DNA of 64,000 bases from NCBI RefSeq assembly GCF_030250645.1, contig NZ_JASSVS010000001.1, positions 496,001-560,000 of the forward strand, in the 5' to 3' direction. The position numbers and the translations under genes are program-made. Source of the stretch: Marinobacter azerbaijanicus (lineage in GTDB: Bacteria; Pseudomonadota; Gammaproteobacteria; Pseudomonadales; Oleiphilaceae). Below the pieces are notes generated by a model, which worked only from the letters and a program-made list of their open reading frames with translations, was not told the origin of the DNA and ran no database searches. Below are positions 54,601 through 64,000 of this stretch, one piece after another (within the stretch, counting starts at the first letter, position 1; each line of letters begins with the position of its first letter).

Positions 54601-54908
54601 CGAAGTCCGAGACTGACGCTGGCGATCGTAGCTCCGACAAGCCGAAGTCTGAGCAGGAAGAGCCCGGGCCTGAGAAGGAAGAGCCGAAGTCCGAGAAGGA
54701 AGAGTCTAAGTCCGAGCAGGAAGAGCCGAAGCCTGAGAGGGAAGAGAAAGAAAAGCCAGCTGACAAGGCTGAAGAGCCGGCTGCAGAGCCGGAAGAGCCA
54801 ACCCATCAGGAAGTACCGGTAACCCCGGGACGAGCCTACAATGATCCGAGGGAAGTCCGTAAACGTCAGCGGGCAGCCGAAGAGGCCAAAAAGGCCGGGA
54901 GTAACTGA
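51672..54908 (+). CDS. rne: Ribonuclease E
   Basis: RNase E starts most mRNA decay and matures rRNA and tRNA as the scaffold of the degradosome on the inner membrane. The ATG at 51672 gives [20 protein letters not shown] and 1078 residues. The catalytic half matches E. coli numbering: S1 domain at about 36-120, Asp303 in [13 protein letters not shown], Asp346 in LIVIDFIDM and the Zn-link C404-P-R-C407. A membrane-binding amphipathic helix, [15 protein letters not shown], lies at 561-575. The rest is disordered, first Arg-rich ([20 protein letters not shown]), then Ala/Pro/Glu/Lys-rich with heptad repeats. Confidence 0.97.
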   Translation: MKRMLINATHPEELRVALVDGQRLFDLDIESSSREQKKANIYKGRITRVEPSLEAAFVDFGADRHGFLPLKEISKEYFKKSPGQIEGKINIKDVVAEGQEVIIQVDKEERGNKGAALTTFISLAGRYLVLMPNNPRAGGISRRIEGDERAQLKEAMNDVQVPKSMGIIVRTAGIGRTTEELQWDLDYLVQFWEAITQAAGERKAPFLIHQESNVIIRAVRDYLRQDIGEVLIDASTVYEDVLNFVRAVMPSFENKIKLYKDEIPLFSRYQIEGQIETAFQREVKLPSGGSIVIDPTEALVSIDINSSRATKGHDIEETAFQTNLEAAEEIARQLRLRDMGGLIVIDFIDMTPAKHQREVEQKMREALEIDRARVQVGKISRFGLLEMSRQRLRPSLGETRSEVCPRCEGQGTIRGIESLALSIMRLIYEESSKEKTGQVRAVVPVAVATFLLNEKRKQLADIEARQEVEVVVVPAPHMETPHFEILRMRDDEAGVEHVSSYQVAQEYSEREEEIFEAPAAQPPVREQAAVKAIRPVAPAPTPAPTPEKSTAAAPAEPTESVFRKLGRKIADFFSGEEVIGEPPVKREQPSRPERDERRTQGRQERRKSRVARDDSRSGNRSGADRQASSNRSDSGRSEESRNRNRGANRTRGEGQSRGNQPQQSGAEKSAEGRKEGSRKDSQPQGRSQGQGRGKPQGRDQKDTREQKDKPDQQEATPQKAPAAEKPASDEKRRKPRRNRNRDGSPAETPASTPADRKTARSEKHQTDTQPEDQPEKPSSVQPAGAPDVAPAHAADNKPEEKAAEKPVPVEKPAGQEADTKAGPEEASPEQTTAQPSEPVTTESTESVKTDQQDAPAESPVAEDVSGADKADDTVADTAEKTSQGKTSTETKADVDTQGEEKPKRPARPRRSSARKPAAKKTEAATDAATDSADKAATKPAETGVETPAPKPAEPEQSATQAPAPEPATTDEPAKADAKSETDAGDRSSDKPKSEQEEPGPEKEEPKSEKEESKSEQEEPKPEREEKEKPADKAEEPAAEPEEPTHQEVPVTPGRAYNDPREVRKRQRAAEEAKKAGSN
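54645..54749 (+). repeat. Five 21-base tandem repeats inside rne
   Basis: Five in-frame 21-base units encode [28 protein letters not shown] and KPEREEK near the C-terminus of RNase E. The units differ at several third positions and some others, so the array is not very recent. Its copy number may vary between strains. Confidence 0.85.
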
Positions 54909-54911
54909 CGA

Positions 54912-55451
54912 ATGCTATCAGATTCGGATATCGAAGCGCTGGAAGACATCTTGTTCGCGGAACCCTGGGGCGACGAAGCCCTGGATTTCTTCGGTCTTCA
55001 CGGGGTTGTCTGCGCCAGCGTGGTAGGCCCGACATCACTGAGCACTGAAGACATTTTCAGGCTGGCCACTGGCGCCGACCAGGCGCCTGCTGGCGGCATT
55101 CCGGACACGTTCCGGGAGGCCGTGGAAAAGCTTGGCAGGGATATGGCCCATTCTCTGGATATGGGTCAGCCCCTGGAATTACCGGAGCCCGAAGATGGCG
55201 ACCCGATGAACGCACTGGAAAACTGGTGCGCAGGATTTGTGGACACATTCCTGGAAAATGAGGACGCCTGGCTGGAAGCGGGAGAGGAAGAAACAGCGGA
55301 CCTGCTGGTGCCTATGCTGACGTTGTCAGGCCTGTTCGAGGATGAAGACTTCCAGAATGTCCGCAACAGCCCGAAACTGTCGCGGGATATGGCGGACGCC
55401 ATTCCCGACTCACTGACGGATCTGTACCTGTTGTTCCACGCTCCGGATTAA
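54912..55451 (+). CDS. UPF0149 (YecA/YgfB-like) family protein
   Basis: A 179-residue acidic, helical protein without membrane segments or signal peptide. Family features are the start LSDSDIEALEDILFAEPWGD followed by EALDFFGLHGVVCASVVGP, and the segment ALENWCAGFVDTFLENEDAW. The biochemical role is unknown. It begins three bases after the rne stop, so the two are probably cotranscribed. Its stop overlaps the end of the convergent PHP gene by four bases. Confidence 0.85.
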   Translation: MLSDSDIEALEDILFAEPWGDEALDFFGLHGVVCASVVGPTSLSTEDIFRLATGADQAPAGGIPDTFREAVEKLGRDMAHSLDMGQPLELPEPEDGDPMNALENWCAGFVDTFLENEDAWLEAGEEETADLLVPMLTLSGLFEDEDFQNVRNSPKLSRDMADAIPDSLTDLYLLFHAPD

Positions 55452-56326
55452 ACCGGCGCGGGAACTCCCACAGGTTGCCTGAAATGATGCCAGACCGGCT
55501 CAAGCCCGTCTGGCATTTTCATGATAGACCCAAGCTCACACCAGGGTGCTCCGGGAAAGTGAAAATCGCTGCCCTGGGAGGCCAGCAGGTTTTCGCGTCG
55601 GCATAACTCCGCCAGAAAACCCAGATCACCGCTGGACTGCCCCGAGGTTGAAACCTCAATACCGCGCCCACCGGCCTGACGGAAATCACCAACAAGTGCT
55701 CGCAGTTTGGTAGCGGTCAACCTGTACTTCCGTGGATGCGCCAACACAGCAATCCCGCCGGCCTCGGTAATCCACCGGACCACTTCCGGCAATTCTGGCC
55801 AGAAGCCCTTTACATCACCTGCCTTGCCGGCGCCCAGGTAACGCTTGAATGCCTGTGCCGAATCCTTGACCGCTCCTTCATCCACCAACACCCTGGCAAA
55901 ATGCGGACGCCCCGGTACGTCGCCACCAGCCTTCTGTGTGGCTTTCTCAACCATATCTTCAATTCTTAGCTTGGCCAGCTTTTCCGCAATGGTACGGGCA
56001 CGTCGCCAGCGATTATCGTTCTGTCGTTCCAGAGCCACGTTCAGGTTGTTATCTGAAGCATCAAAATCCAGTCCGACGATATGTATCGTGTGGCTTTTCC
56101 AGAGACAGGAAAGCTCGGTGCCGGCAATCAGGGAAACACCAAGCTCCTGCGCCGCGCTCGCTGCATCCTTCAGTCCGGCGATGGTGTCATGGTCCGTCAG
56201 CGCCAGATGGGTTACGCCTTTATCACTGGCCCTGTAAACAAGTTCCTGCGGCGGCAGGGCGCCGTCTGATGCTGTACTGTGGCAGTGCAGATCAATGCAG
56301 AACTCAGCTTCTTGCGTTATAGTCAC
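55448..56326 (-). CDS. PHP-domain phosphoesterase (RNase AM/YciV-like)
   Basis: The PHP protein of this family removes nucleotides from 5' ends, and E. coli YciV (RNase AM) trims rRNA 5' ends. I chose the GTG at 56326 ([20 protein letters not shown], 292 residues); the open frame further up is antisense to yciI. Metal motifs are [51 protein letters not shown] and [11 protein letters not shown]. It is divergent from yciI. Confidence 0.9.
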   Translation of the reverse strand: MTITQEAEFCIDLHCHSTASDGALPPQELVYRASDKGVTHLALTDHDTIAGLKDAASAAQELGVSLIAGTELSCLWKSHTIHIVGLDFDASDNNLNVALERQNDNRWRRARTIAEKLAKLRIEDMVEKATQKAGGDVPGRPHFARVLVDEGAVKDSAQAFKRYLGAGKAGDVKGFWPELPEVVRWITEAGGIAVLAHPRKYRLTATKLRALVGDFRQAGGRGIEVSTSGQSSGDLGFLAELCRRENLLASQGSDFHFPGAPWCELGSIMKMPDGLEPVWHHFRQPVGVPAPV

Positions 56327-56410
56327 ATCGGTTCCGATTTCAGAGTTATCAGGATGGGGCCAGTGTATCAGCCAGGCACTGCCCCGTGTCAGCAATATCT
56401 GGAGAATGCC

Positions 56411-56710
56411 ATGTATTACGCCATCATCAGCGAAGACGTCGAGAACAGCCTGCCACTGAGAGCCTCGGCGCGCCCTGACCATATCGCCCGTCTCAATGCC
56501 CTGAAAGATGAAGGGCGCCTGCTGGTTGCCGGTCCGCATCCGGCACTCGACACCCCGGAACCCGGTGACGCCGGCTTCACCGGCAGCCTGGTCATCGCTG
56601 AATTTGATTCGCTGGAGGCTGCCCAGGCGTGGGCGGATGCCGATCCCTATGTGGAGGCGGGCGTCTATCAGCACGTCACCGTGAAGCCGTTCAAGGCGGT
56701 TCTCCCGTGA
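56411..56710 (+). CDS. yciI: YciI-like protein
   Basis: The 99-residue dimeric alpha-beta barrel protein begins [20 protein letters not shown] and has the family segments [40 protein letters not shown] and [12 protein letters not shown]. His and Asp near residues 24 and 36-80 form the putative active site. The function in the cell is unknown. GGAG lies close to the ATG. Confidence 0.92.
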   Translation: MYYAIISEDVENSLPLRASARPDHIARLNALKDEGRLLVAGPHPALDTPEPGDAGFTGSLVIAEFDSLEAAQAWADADPYVEAGVYQHVTVKPFKAVLP

Positions 56711-56822
56711 TACAGGCATCCGCGCCGCTATCCATGAGTTTTTTGTAATGAAAGCTACCTTGTATGACCCGGTATCTGTGACAAAATTGCGCCTCAAATT
56801 GCTGTTTCAGGGAACAAAACCA

Positions 56823-57494
56823 GTGACGCCTTTACGTCTGTTTATCTGCTTTATAGTACTGATGGTCGCAGCAGCCTCGGCACATGCGAAAACCGTCTAT
56901 GTCGACGATACCCTCTACGCTCCAATTCGAAGCGGTGAAGGCACACAGTACCGAATACTTCATTCCGGTGTCCGCAGCGGCACAGCCCTTGAACTTCTGG
57001 AAACCTCCGAATCAGGCTATAGCCGGGTACGCACACCCGACGGCATAGAGGGTTGGATGGTGAGCCGGTACATCACCGAGACTCCGATTGCCAGGCAACG
57101 CCTTGAACAGGCCAACCGGCAACTTGAGCAGGCCCGCAATGAACTGGCCGAGCTGAAGGCGAAGCTGCAGGAAGTCACCAGCGAGCGGGACGAACTCAGA
57201 AAATCTGAGGAAGCTCTCCAGTCACGGGCCGGAAGACTTAGCGAAGAGCTCAGCAATATCAAGGAAGTCGCTGCCGACTCCATTAATCTTGACCGGCGAA
57301 ACAGCGAACTTCGAGAAGAGAATCAGAAACTACGCAATGAGCTGGAAGTACTCACCGCAGAAAAAGAAAGGCTGGAGGCAAAGAAAGAATCCGACTTCAT
57401 GCTGCTGGGTGCTGCCCTCGTTCTGCTGGGTGTGATTCTGGCGCTGATTATTCCATTGCTTAAGCCAACACGGAAGACCGACAACTGGGCATAG
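56823..57494 (+). CDS. SH3-domain membrane protein (TIGR04211 type)
   Basis: I chose the GTG at 56823, which starts a signal peptide (MTPLRLFICFIVLMVAAASA then HAKT) and gives 223 residues; an ATG at 56748 would add 25 residues. The periplasmic part has a bacterial SH3 domain (VDDTLYAPIRSGEGTQYRIL, then DGIEGWMVSRYI) and a coiled coil from about 95 to 185 rich in Glu, Leu and Arg. A C-terminal helix (FMLLGAALVLLGVILALIIP) anchors it in the membrane with a short basic tail. The family role is unknown; a murein or envelope link is likely from the domain. Confidence 0.87.
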   Translation: MTPLRLFICFIVLMVAAASAHAKTVYVDDTLYAPIRSGEGTQYRILHSGVRSGTALELLETSESGYSRVRTPDGIEGWMVSRYITETPIARQRLEQANRQLEQARNELAELKAKLQEVTSERDELRKSEEALQSRAGRLSEELSNIKEVAADSINLDRRNSELREENQKLRNELEVLTAEKERLEAKKESDFMLLGAALVLLGVILALIIPLLKPTRKTDNWA

Positions 57495-57567
57495 TCACGG
57501 ACGTATTCTTTGACGCCCATGCTCCTAGCCATTATAAAGAATAAAACACAAAGGTGAGGTGCCCAGG

Positions 57568-57870
57568 ATGTCGGAGTTCATGAAGAACTATTCAGAAAAG
57601 CGTGATTTCCATCGCATGAAGATGAACTCGGAAATTGAGCTCACCGACAGTAATGGAGTGGCATTTCCGGGTATCTGCAGGGACCTTAGCGGCACCGGCA
57701 TGCAGCTGTTCGTAGAGAAACCATTTTCGGAAGGTGACGAGATTCACACCCTTCTACCGTCGACCAACGAACAGTTTCCTCCGTTCGAAACTGTCTGCCG
57801 AGTGCTTCGATGCGAGCCGGAGGGGGACGGTTTCTTGCTGGGAGTCGAGATTGTGAAGGTAAAACGCTGA
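57568..57870 (+). CDS. PilZ-domain protein
   Basis: A single-domain 100-residue protein. The c-di-GMP site is visible as KRDFHRMKMNSEIELTDSNG (Arg-x3-Arg type reduced to R-x3-R/H-K) and CRDLSGTGMQLFVEKPFSEG (D-x-S-x2-G). FLLGVEIVKV closes the barrel. The loss of the second Arg position may weaken binding, which would need a test. The ATG at 57568 is preferred over a GTG at 57559. It follows the SH3 gene by 73 bases. Confidence 0.85.
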   Translation: MSEFMKNYSEKRDFHRMKMNSEIELTDSNGVAFPGICRDLSGTGMQLFVEKPFSEGDEIHTLLPSTNEQFPPFETVCRVLRCEPEGDGFLLGVEIVKVKR

Positions 57871-57892
57871 TCAGGGAGGTCAGACAGGAAAG

Positions 57893-57918
57893 CCCGGTAG
57901 TCGCATAGGACTACCGGG
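57893..57918. terminator. Hairpin between the PilZ gene and rraA
   Basis: CCCGGTAGTC-GCATAG-GACTACCGGG is a perfect 10-bp stem between two convergent genes. It has no T-run, so it may end transcripts weakly or protect 3' ends. Confidence 0.5.
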
Positions 57919-57930
57919 AATATCGTAGCA

Positions 57931-58413
57931 TCAATCGGTCTTGAGCGGTTTCTCGGAGACGACAATACCGTTATTGTCAGCGTAGACATAGTGCCCCGGA
58001 TGGAACGTCACGCCACCAAATGTCACCGGGATATTCAGGTCGCCCACCCCCCGTTTTTCAGTTTTACGCGGATGCGTCCCGAGGGCCTGGACACCCAGAG
58101 CGGTCTTGCCGAGTACGTCCACGTCCCGGATACAGCCGTAGATAATCAGCCCGGCCCACCCATTGTCCGCCGCTTTTTCGGCAAGCATATCGCCGAGCAA
58201 GGCGGCGCGCTTTGAACCGCCGCCGTCAACGACCATCACCCGGCCGTTGCCGGGAAGAGCAACTTGCTCTTTGACAATCGAGTTATCCTCAAAACATTTG
58301 ACTGTCACAATCTCGCCACCAAAGGCCTTCGTGGCACCAAAATTGCGAAATCCCGGCTCTACCACGAGCACTTCCGGATAATCATCACACAGATCAGGGG
58401 TTACGATAGGCAC
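57931..58413 (-). CDS. rraA: RraA-like regulator of RNase E activity
   Basis: RraA binds the C-terminal part of RNase E and lowers its activity; related proteins are aldolases. The 160-residue protein has the family length and segments [60 protein letters not shown] and [20 protein letters not shown]. The GTG start has AAGGAGAG at good spacing. It lies 27 bases after ppsA on the same strand and 3 kb from rne, its likely target. Confidence 0.92.
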   Translation of the reverse strand: MPIVTPDLCDDYPEVLVVEPGFRNFGATKAFGGEIVTVKCFEDNSIVKEQVALPGNGRVMVVDGGGSKRAALLGDMLAEKAADNGWAGLIIYGCIRDVDVLGKTALGVQALGTHPRKTEKRGVGDLNIPVTFGGVTFHPGHYVYADNNGIVVSEKPLKTD

Positions 58414-58440
58414 GCTTGCGCTCTCCTTTTCTAGAAGTGG

Positions 58441-60813
58441 TCAGTCGATTTTCTCGTCAGCCAGGAAGAACCAGGTGTCCAGCACCGAGTCCGGGTTCAG
58501 CGACACAGAATCGATGCCCTGATCCATCAGCCATTTGGCCAGGTCCGGATGGTCTGACGGCCCCTGGCCACAGATGCCGATGTATTTGTTGGCCTTCTTG
58601 CAGGCCTGAATGGCACTGGCCAGCAACGCCTTGACTGCGTCGTTCCGCTCATCGAACAGATGCGCGATGATGCCAGAATCCCTGTCCAGACCAAGAGTCA
58701 GCTGCGTCAGGTCGTTTGAGCCGATCGAAAATCCATCAAAGTGCTCAAGGAACTGATCCGCCAGCAACGCGTTTGCCGGAAGCTCACACATCATGATCAC
58801 ACGCAGGCCGTTGTCGCCACGCTTGAGTCCGTTCTCCGCCAACAGGTTCACCACCTGCTCCGCCTCACCCACAGTACGTACAAATGGCACCATGATCTCT
58901 ACGTTGGTCAGGCCCATCTCATTACGGACTTTCTTGAGAGCCCGGCATTCAAGCTCAAAACAATCACGGAAAGTTTCAGAGATATAGCGGGAGGCACCGC
59001 GGAAGCCCAGCATCGGGTTTTCCTCGTCGGGCTCGTACAGAGTGCCGCCGATGAGGTTGGCGTATTCGTTGGACTTGAAGTCCGAGAGGCGCACAATCAC
59101 TTTCTTCGGAGCAAAGGCGGCCGCCAGAGTGGAAATACCTTCAACCAGCTTGTCGACATAGAAGTCCACCGGCGAGCTGTATCCGGAGATCCGCTTCTCC
59201 ACTGTCTGTCGAATATCACGGGGCAAGCCATCGAAATTCAGCAGTGCCTTGGGGTGCACGCCAATCATACGATTGATAATGAACTCCAGACGCGCCAGGC
59301 CGACGCCTTCGTTGGGCAGTGCCTGGAAGTCAAAGGCCCGGTCCGGGTTACCCACGTTCATCATGATCTTGAACGGAATATTGGGCATGGAGTCCACGGT
59401 ATTCTCTTTCAGCTCGAAATCCAGGCTACCTTCGTAGATCAGCCCGGTATCGCCTTCTGCGCAGGAGACAGTCACTTCCTGGCCATCTTTCAGCACTTCC
59501 GTGGCATCGCCGCAACCGACCACCGCCGGTATACCCAACTCCCGGGCAATAATAGCGGCATGGCAGGTACGCCCACCACGATCCGTGACAATCGCTGAGG
59601 CCCGCTTCATAACCGGTTCCCAGTCAGGATCGGTCATGTCCGTGACAAGCACATCGCCGGCCTGTACGCGGTCCATTTCCTTGATGCTGGTAATGATCTT
59701 GACGGGGCCACTACCGATTTTGTGACCGATGCTGCGACCTTCCACCAGAACAGTCCCGGTTTCATTCAGCAGATAGCGCTCCATCACATTGGCGGAGGCA
59801 CGGCTCTTGACGGTTTCCGGGCGGGCCTGGACGATGTAGATACGACCATCGTCGCCGTCTTTTGCCCATTCGATATCCATCGGGCGCTGGTAGTGCTTTT
59901 CGATGATCATGGCCTGCTTGGCCAGCTCTTCCACTTCCGCATCAGTGATACAGAACCGATTGCGATCTTCCTGATCGACTTTGACGGTTTCCACAAACTG
60001 CCCGGCAGACGGGTCGGTGTGGTAAACCATCTTGATGGCCTTGCTACCCAGATTGCGGCGTAGAACCGCCGGCCGGCCGGCCTCAAGGGTCGGTTTATGG
60101 ACATAGAACTCATCCGGGTTCACCGCACCCTGCACAACCGTTTCGCCAAGACCGTAGGAGCCGGTAATAAATACCACATCCCGGAACCCGGATTCAGTGT
60201 CGAGTGTAAACATGACGCCACTGGCCGCTGTTTCACTGCGGACCATTTTCTGGATGCCCGCGGACAGGGCTACCTGTTTGTGGTCAAAGCCGTGGTGAAC
60301 ACGATAGGAAATGGCGCGATCATTGAATAGCGAGGCAAACACTTCCTTGACTGATGTGCGAACCTGCTCGAGGCCTACCACGTTGAGAAAGGTTTCCTGC
60401 TGACCCGCAAATGAGGCATCCGGCAGGTCTTCCGCCGTCGCGGAGGAGCGGACCGCCACGGCCATATTGTCGTTGCCATCGCGCAATTTCGCGTAAGCGT
60501 CTTCCAGCGGTTTTTCCAGCGCATCCGGAAATGGAGTGTCAAGAATCCACTGGCGAATCTGCGAGCCAACCCGCGCCAGCTCGTTCACATCGTTAATATC
60601 AAGAGCATCCAGGGCGTTGTCGATCTTCTCCCTGAGGCCGTCTTTGGCAAGAAACTCACGATAGGCATGAGCTGTGGTGGCAAAGCCACCAGGCACGGTA
60701 ACACCTGCATTGGCGAGATTACTGATCATTTCACCGAGAGAGGCGTTCTTCCCCCCCACCCGGTCAACGTCCGACATTCCCAGGTGATCAAACCAGATAA
60801 TGTAATCTTCCAA
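58441..60813 (-). CDS. ppsA: Phosphoenolpyruvate synthase
   Basis: PpsA turns pyruvate and ATP into PEP, AMP and phosphate for gluconeogenesis. The 790-residue protein has the ATP-binding N-terminal domain ([40 protein letters not shown]), the swivel domain with the phospho-His in [20 protein letters not shown] and the C-terminal barrel with [20 protein letters not shown] (catalytic Cys). It is divergent from ppsR, its regulator, and followed by rraA. Confidence 0.97.
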   Translation of the reverse strand: MEDYIIWFDHLGMSDVDRVGGKNASLGEMISNLANAGVTVPGGFATTAHAYREFLAKDGLREKIDNALDALDINDVNELARVGSQIRQWILDTPFPDALEKPLEDAYAKLRDGNDNMAVAVRSSATAEDLPDASFAGQQETFLNVVGLEQVRTSVKEVFASLFNDRAISYRVHHGFDHKQVALSAGIQKMVRSETAASGVMFTLDTESGFRDVVFITGSYGLGETVVQGAVNPDEFYVHKPTLEAGRPAVLRRNLGSKAIKMVYHTDPSAGQFVETVKVDQEDRNRFCITDAEVEELAKQAMIIEKHYQRPMDIEWAKDGDDGRIYIVQARPETVKSRASANVMERYLLNETGTVLVEGRSIGHKIGSGPVKIITSIKEMDRVQAGDVLVTDMTDPDWEPVMKRASAIVTDRGGRTCHAAIIARELGIPAVVGCGDATEVLKDGQEVTVSCAEGDTGLIYEGSLDFELKENTVDSMPNIPFKIMMNVGNPDRAFDFQALPNEGVGLARLEFIINRMIGVHPKALLNFDGLPRDIRQTVEKRISGYSSPVDFYVDKLVEGISTLAAAFAPKKVIVRLSDFKSNEYANLIGGTLYEPDEENPMLGFRGASRYISETFRDCFELECRALKKVRNEMGLTNVEIMVPFVRTVGEAEQVVNLLAENGLKRGDNGLRVIMMCELPANALLADQFLEHFDGFSIGSNDLTQLTLGLDRDSGIIAHLFDERNDAVKALLASAIQACKKANKYIGICGQGPSDHPDLAKWLMDQGIDSVSLNPDSVLDTWFFLADEKID

Positions 60814-60987
60814 AGCGTGTCTCCCTTAAATCGTTGTAGCAAAGAGCGAAACCGGACTGGTGGAGCTGACCTTGCCCCTGCAATTCCTGCATTCTCCACT
60901 GCGGGCTCTCGAACTTGGCGTGTATGATACTGTAACCTGTGGGAATTACCTAGGGAACCTGCCAAAAACGGAGCCTGACTGCACACC

Positions 60988-61803
60988 ATGAAACGAACCG
61001 CTTTCTTTATATCCGATGGCACTGGCCTGACTGCCGAGGCTCTGGGGCACAGCTTGCTGGCACAATTCGAGAAAATCGATTTCGAACGCATTACGGTGCC
61101 ATACATTGATGATGCTGACAAAGCCCGGGAAATGGTCAAACGTATAGAAAAGGCCGCGGAAACCGACGGCGCCAGACCGCTGGTTTTTGACACCATCGTT
61201 GACAGTAACATTCGTGAGGTTATTGCCGGGGCCAGTGGCTTCATGGTGGATATCTTCGGCACCTTCCTCAACCCGCTGGAGCAGGAGCTGCAATCTTCAT
61301 CCTCGTATACGGTTGGCAAGTCCCACGCCATCAACAACGAGGGCAGCTACGAGCGGCGGATCAAGGCGGTGAACTTCGCACTGGATAATGACGACGGCGC
61401 CCGCACCCGCCACTACGACGAAGCCGACCTGATTCTGGTGGGTGCGTCCCGTAGCGGCAAAACCCCAACCTGCCTGTACCTGGCGCTGCAGTACGGCATC
61501 AAGGCGGCCAACTATCCCATTACCGAAGAGGACCTGGAGGACCAGAAAATGCCTGCTGCCCTCCGCGGGCATAAAGAAAAGATTTTCGGGCTGACCATCG
61601 ACCCGGAACGCCTGGCGACAATCCGCAACGAGCGCCGTCCGAACTCCCGGTACTCGTCGCTGAAACAGTGCATGCACGAAATCGAAGAAATCGAACTGAT
61701 GTATCGTCGGGAAAGGATCCCCTACCTCAACACCACGGCCTATTCGGTGGAAGAGATATCGACTCGCATCATGGTCAGCACAGGACTCAAACGGAACCGC
61801 TAG
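60988..61803 (+). CDS. ppsR: PEP synthase regulatory protein (bifunctional kinase/pyrophosphorylase)
   Basis: The DUF299 protein turns PEP synthase off by ADP-dependent phosphorylation and on by phosphate-dependent dephosphorylation. The 271-residue protein begins [20 protein letters not shown] and has the P-loop [20 protein letters not shown] near residue 150 and [20 protein letters not shown] at the end. It is divergent from ppsA with a 174-base gap that should hold both promoters. Confidence 0.95.
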   Translation: MKRTAFFISDGTGLTAEALGHSLLAQFEKIDFERITVPYIDDADKAREMVKRIEKAAETDGARPLVFDTIVDSNIREVIAGASGFMVDIFGTFLNPLEQELQSSSSYTVGKSHAINNEGSYERRIKAVNFALDNDDGARTRHYDEADLILVGASRSGKTPTCLYLALQYGIKAANYPITEEDLEDQKMPAALRGHKEKIFGLTIDPERLATIRNERRPNSRYSSLKQCMHEIEEIELMYRRERIPYLNTTAYSVEEISTRIMVSTGLKRNR

Positions 61804-61830
61804 CCCGTGAATGACTGGCCCTTGAATGAA

Positions 61831-61865
61831 AAGGACCGGCCTCCTGTTATGGATAGCCGGTCCTT
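61831..61865. terminator. Hairpin between ppsR and the M16 peptidase gene
   Basis: AAGGACCGGC, a 15-base loop and GCCGGTCCTT form a perfect 10-bp stem in the 95-base gap between two convergent genes. A short T-rich tail follows on each strand. Confidence 0.65.
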
Positions 61866-61898
61866 ATGTGCTGCGGAAATGCTTCAGGGCTCCCGGAT

Positions 61899-64000
61899 TT
61901 AAAGCTCCTGTATCTCCAGCCCCAGGTCAGTTGCCTTGTCCCTGTTCTCAAAGCTGGTGACAACCGCGACATTGGCATTCTCCGGCTTCAGCCACTCCCT
62001 GGCCACCCGTTTCATATCTTCCAGGGTCACGGCCAGCACCCGTTCCCGGAACCGCGCGCGCTGTTCGGGTGTACGCCCGAACAGGTGGTTATGAAAGGCA
62101 TGACGGGCCGCGCCTGCGGGCGAGCGAGGACGATCCAGCTGACCTATGACACCGAGAATTGACTCCTCCAGTTCCTGGGGATCATGCTGCTCTTTCTGCA
62201 ACCAGTCCAGGGCCTTGTCAAAATCCTCAAGGGTGTCTCCCAGCCGGGGGTCACGGTAGGAAAAGAACCGGAAGGTTCCATTCACGCTATCCTGGCCAGC
62301 ACCACCTCCGTAGGCCCCACCTTTTTCACGTATTGCCCGGTGCAGATATCCATTGCGCAGGAAGCCACCCAGCACTGTCAACGCAGCGGCGTCGGGGTGA
62401 TCAATGGCAACCGTGCTATAGGCCTTGGCACAGAAATTCACCTGGGTAGAGGTCAGCCAGGCTTGGCGTGTCTGATAGCTGACTGGCGTCAGCTTCCAGG
62501 AATCCCCACCGTCAGAGTTGGTGTCGCCCCACACGGACTTCAGTTCCCCAAGCATGGGATCAAGCTGCTCTTCCTCACCAATCAGCAGGAATTGCCGCGG
62601 CTGTTGGCGGATGCGTTCGTGCAACGCCGCCAGTTGCTCACACAGCCGGTCGAGTTCCGCAGGATCACCAAGGGATTTGTCGAGGGCCTTCACCCCGCGA
62701 ATCGCCTCCAGGCCACCGAGCCGGAAAGACAGCCAGGCGCCGGGGCTGATCCCCTGGGACGCCGCCCCCATGGCCAGAGCATGTCCGCTGCCAGTGACAC
62801 CCTGTTCCCTGCGGGAACGAATCTGGGCAATGAGTTCGCGAACCCGCTCTTTCTCATCAAACCGGGCGCCATTGAACACATCACTCAGCAAGCGGGTCAA
62901 CGCCTCGCGATTCCGCGCCAGAGCCTTGCCATTGAAAATGATATAGCCCGACAGGTCCTGGACATCATCAATCCTTCCCTTGGCGGAGAAGGACGCGCTG
63001 ATGCCGCCGGACTCCGCTGAAATACGATCCTGCATCTGCAGGTAATCCAGCTTGCCGCATCCCACTTCCGGGATAAGGGTGGTGTAGTACGGCAACAACA
63101 GCAGCTCGTCCTCAGAAAGATTCGGTACCGGCACAACCACCTGCTCATAAACCAGGCCATTGGTGCCCCGGGCATAGATGGTTGCCGACATATCCCCTGC
63201 AAATCGCGCCTCTGGTTCCGGCAGCTGCAGTGGCACATCGGACAGATCCACCTTGGGCAGGATGGAATCGTCATCCTTGCGGGTCTGACGCTCTTCCAGT
63301 GCACGGGCCCGGTCAATGATCTGCTGAACCTCTTCGTCAGTCAGAGCGGCCTTGCGGCGGGCCAGGGCATCACGGATCGCCGCCTGGCGCCGGCTTTCCA
63401 GCTTGTCGTCAGGGCGTAATGTCAAGGTTACGCGGTGTGGGTTTTCCAGCAGCTTGCGGCGAATCAGGTCAGGTACATATTGCGGATCACGGATTTTCTC
63501 GCGCATATCCGCCAGTACCGGCTCCAGGTCCAGCAGTTCCACCGGATCGCCGCCGTGCACCATGGGCGAGATTGCGGTCATGATCAGTTGCAGACCATAC
63601 GGGAAGCTGTCGCCGGCAATTTCACGCTGATGCAGTTCAAGCTGGTGCAGGATGGCTTCCAGGCGGTCCTGACTGACCCCTTCTTGCACCACCTTTGCCA
63701 GAGTCTGTTCGATCAGTTGCTCAAGTTCACCCTGCTTCTCCGGCTCGCTGCCTTCAATGCCACACACGAACGTCATCTCACGATTGGAGTCTTCCAGGCC
63801 ACACATAGGCGAAGGAGAATGCCCGATATCCGTGGTCTCCAGAGCGCGCATCAGTGGCGACGCGCTGTTTTCCAGCAACACGCTGACCAGCAGCTGGCCC
63901 TCCAGATTTTCCTGCAGGTCGAAACTGTGCCCCAGCAGCCAGCCCATCACGATATGGGTCTTGTGGCTGGTTTCCTCGCCTTCACTGACGGCGTAGCTCT
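61899..64000 (-). CDS. PreP-like M16 metallopeptidase (C-terminal part, cut by window edge)
   Basis: M16C peptidases degrade unfolded peptides inside a closing chamber. The frame is open to the window end with no start in view (it reads SYAVSEGEETSHKTHIVMGW at the edge), so about 700 C-terminal residues are present. Presequence-protease features are LETTDIGHSPSPMCGLEDSN, SGISASFSAKGR-like sequence, IFNGKALARNREALTRLLSD and REKGGAYGGGAGQDSVNGTF (C-terminal RxxGGAYG). The inverted zinc motif HxxEH lies in the missing N-terminal part, so activity cannot be judged here. Confidence 0.92.
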   Translation of the reverse strand, partial: SYAVSEGEETSHKTHIVMGWLLGHSFDLQENLEGQLLVSVLLENSASPLMRALETTDIGHSPSPMCGLEDSNREMTFVCGIEGSEPEKQGELEQLIEQTLAKVVQEGVSQDRLEAILHQLELHQREIAGDSFPYGLQLIMTAISPMVHGGDPVELLDLEPVLADMREKIRDPQYVPDLIRRKLLENPHRVTLTLRPDDKLESRRQAAIRDALARRKAALTDEEVQQIIDRARALEERQTRKDDDSILPKVDLSDVPLQLPEPEARFAGDMSATIYARGTNGLVYEQVVVPVPNLSEDELLLLPYYTTLIPEVGCGKLDYLQMQDRISAESGGISASFSAKGRIDDVQDLSGYIIFNGKALARNREALTRLLSDVFNGARFDEKERVRELIAQIRSRREQGVTGSGHALAMGAASQGISPGAWLSFRLGGLEAIRGVKALDKSLGDPAELDRLCEQLAALHERIRQQPRQFLLIGEEEQLDPMLGELKSVWGDTNSDGGDSWKLTPVSYQTRQAWLTSTQVNFCAKAYSTVAIDHPDAAALTVLGGFLRNGYLHRAIREKGGAYGGGAGQDSVNGTFRFFSYRDPRLGDTLEDFDKALDWLQKEQHDPQELEESILGVIGQLDRPRSPAGAARHAFHNHLFGRTPEQRARFRERVLAVTLEDMKRVAREWLKPENANVAVVTSFENRDKATDLGLEIQEL

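Noticed and set aside
54645..54749. CRISPR-like array
   Set aside because: The repeats are contiguous 21-base in-frame units without spacers; they are a protein heptad repeat.
52923..54806. Long antisense frames opposite the rne tail
   Set aside because: The Pro/Ala/Glu/Arg-rich tail leaves antisense frames open by composition (products are Leu/Gly/Arg-rich). No start signals are seen.
56327..56797. Upstream extension of the PHP gene
   Set aside because: It is antisense to yciI and lacks family sequence.
60900..60987. Promoter of ppsR with a TATGAT -10 box
   Set aside because: A TATGAT-like box is visible near 60930, but no acceptable -35 lies at 16-18 bases, so I did not list it.

Overview
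The window is a stretch of chromosome from a gammaproteobacterium. Gene order and protein sequence point to Marinobacter or a close relative; this is an inference from synteny and family resemblance, not from a database search. About 57 genes are visible. There are no rRNA genes, CRISPR arrays, insertion sequences or phage genes. Two genes are cut by the window edges: clpP on the left and a PreP-type M16 peptidase on the right.

Layout. (1) 1-10.6 kb is a core block: clpP and tig, four tRNA genes (Leu, His, Arg, Pro) read from one strong promoter, then folD, glcB, cysS, glnS, ppiB and lpxH. This is the Pseudomonas-type order except that glcB sits between folD and cysS. (2) 10.7-15.0 kb is a four-gene polar amino acid ABC transporter (aapJQMP) with a good sigma-54 type promoter. 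(3) 15.2-30.0 kb is accessory. It holds a secreted protein with a lysozyme-like motif, a membrane sulfatase-fold (LTA-synthase-like) protein paired with a membrane glycerophosphodiesterase, a GFA-family enzyme, a GlxA-type AraC regulator, a large STAND-ATPase/winged-helix regulator divergent from a DUF1326-DUF2182 pair, a TetR/methyltransferase pair, a membrane protein of unknown function, and the fpr/LysR (finR-like) pair. (4) 30.0-39.5 kb carries miaE, acnB and the proline-use genes (putP, putA lacking the usual DNA-binding domain, and an AraC regulator). (5) 39.6-47.5 kb is the yceD-rpmF-plsX-fabD-fabG-acpP-fabF-pabC-mltG-tmk cluster for ribosome protein L32, fatty acid synthesis, folate, murein processing and dTMP kinase. 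(6) 47.6-55.4 kb holds maf, sppA, a HAD phosphatase, rluC, rne with a long leader, and a UPF0149 gene. (7) 55.4-64 kb holds a PHP phosphoesterase, yciI, an SH3-domain membrane protein, a PilZ protein, rraA-ppsA, ppsR and the PreP-like peptidase.

How the genes connect. The yceD cluster starts from a near-consensus promoter so close to the first codon that the mRNA should be almost leaderless. RNase E and its protein inhibitor RraA lie 3 kb apart. PEP synthase and its regulatory kinase/phosphorylase are divergent neighbours. Proline uptake, oxidation and a likely regulator form one put locus.

The most novel candidates are: (a) the STAND/winged-helix regulator with DUF1326 and DUF2182, whose shared intergenic region carries two perfect 8-bp direct repeats spaced exactly 11 bp, the phasing used by PhoB/OmpR-type winged helices; (b) a family of long, nearly perfect palindromes after lpxH and after acnB, which share the same loop in opposite orientation and show compensated arm changes; and (c) the sulfatase-fold/glycerophosphodiesterase pair.
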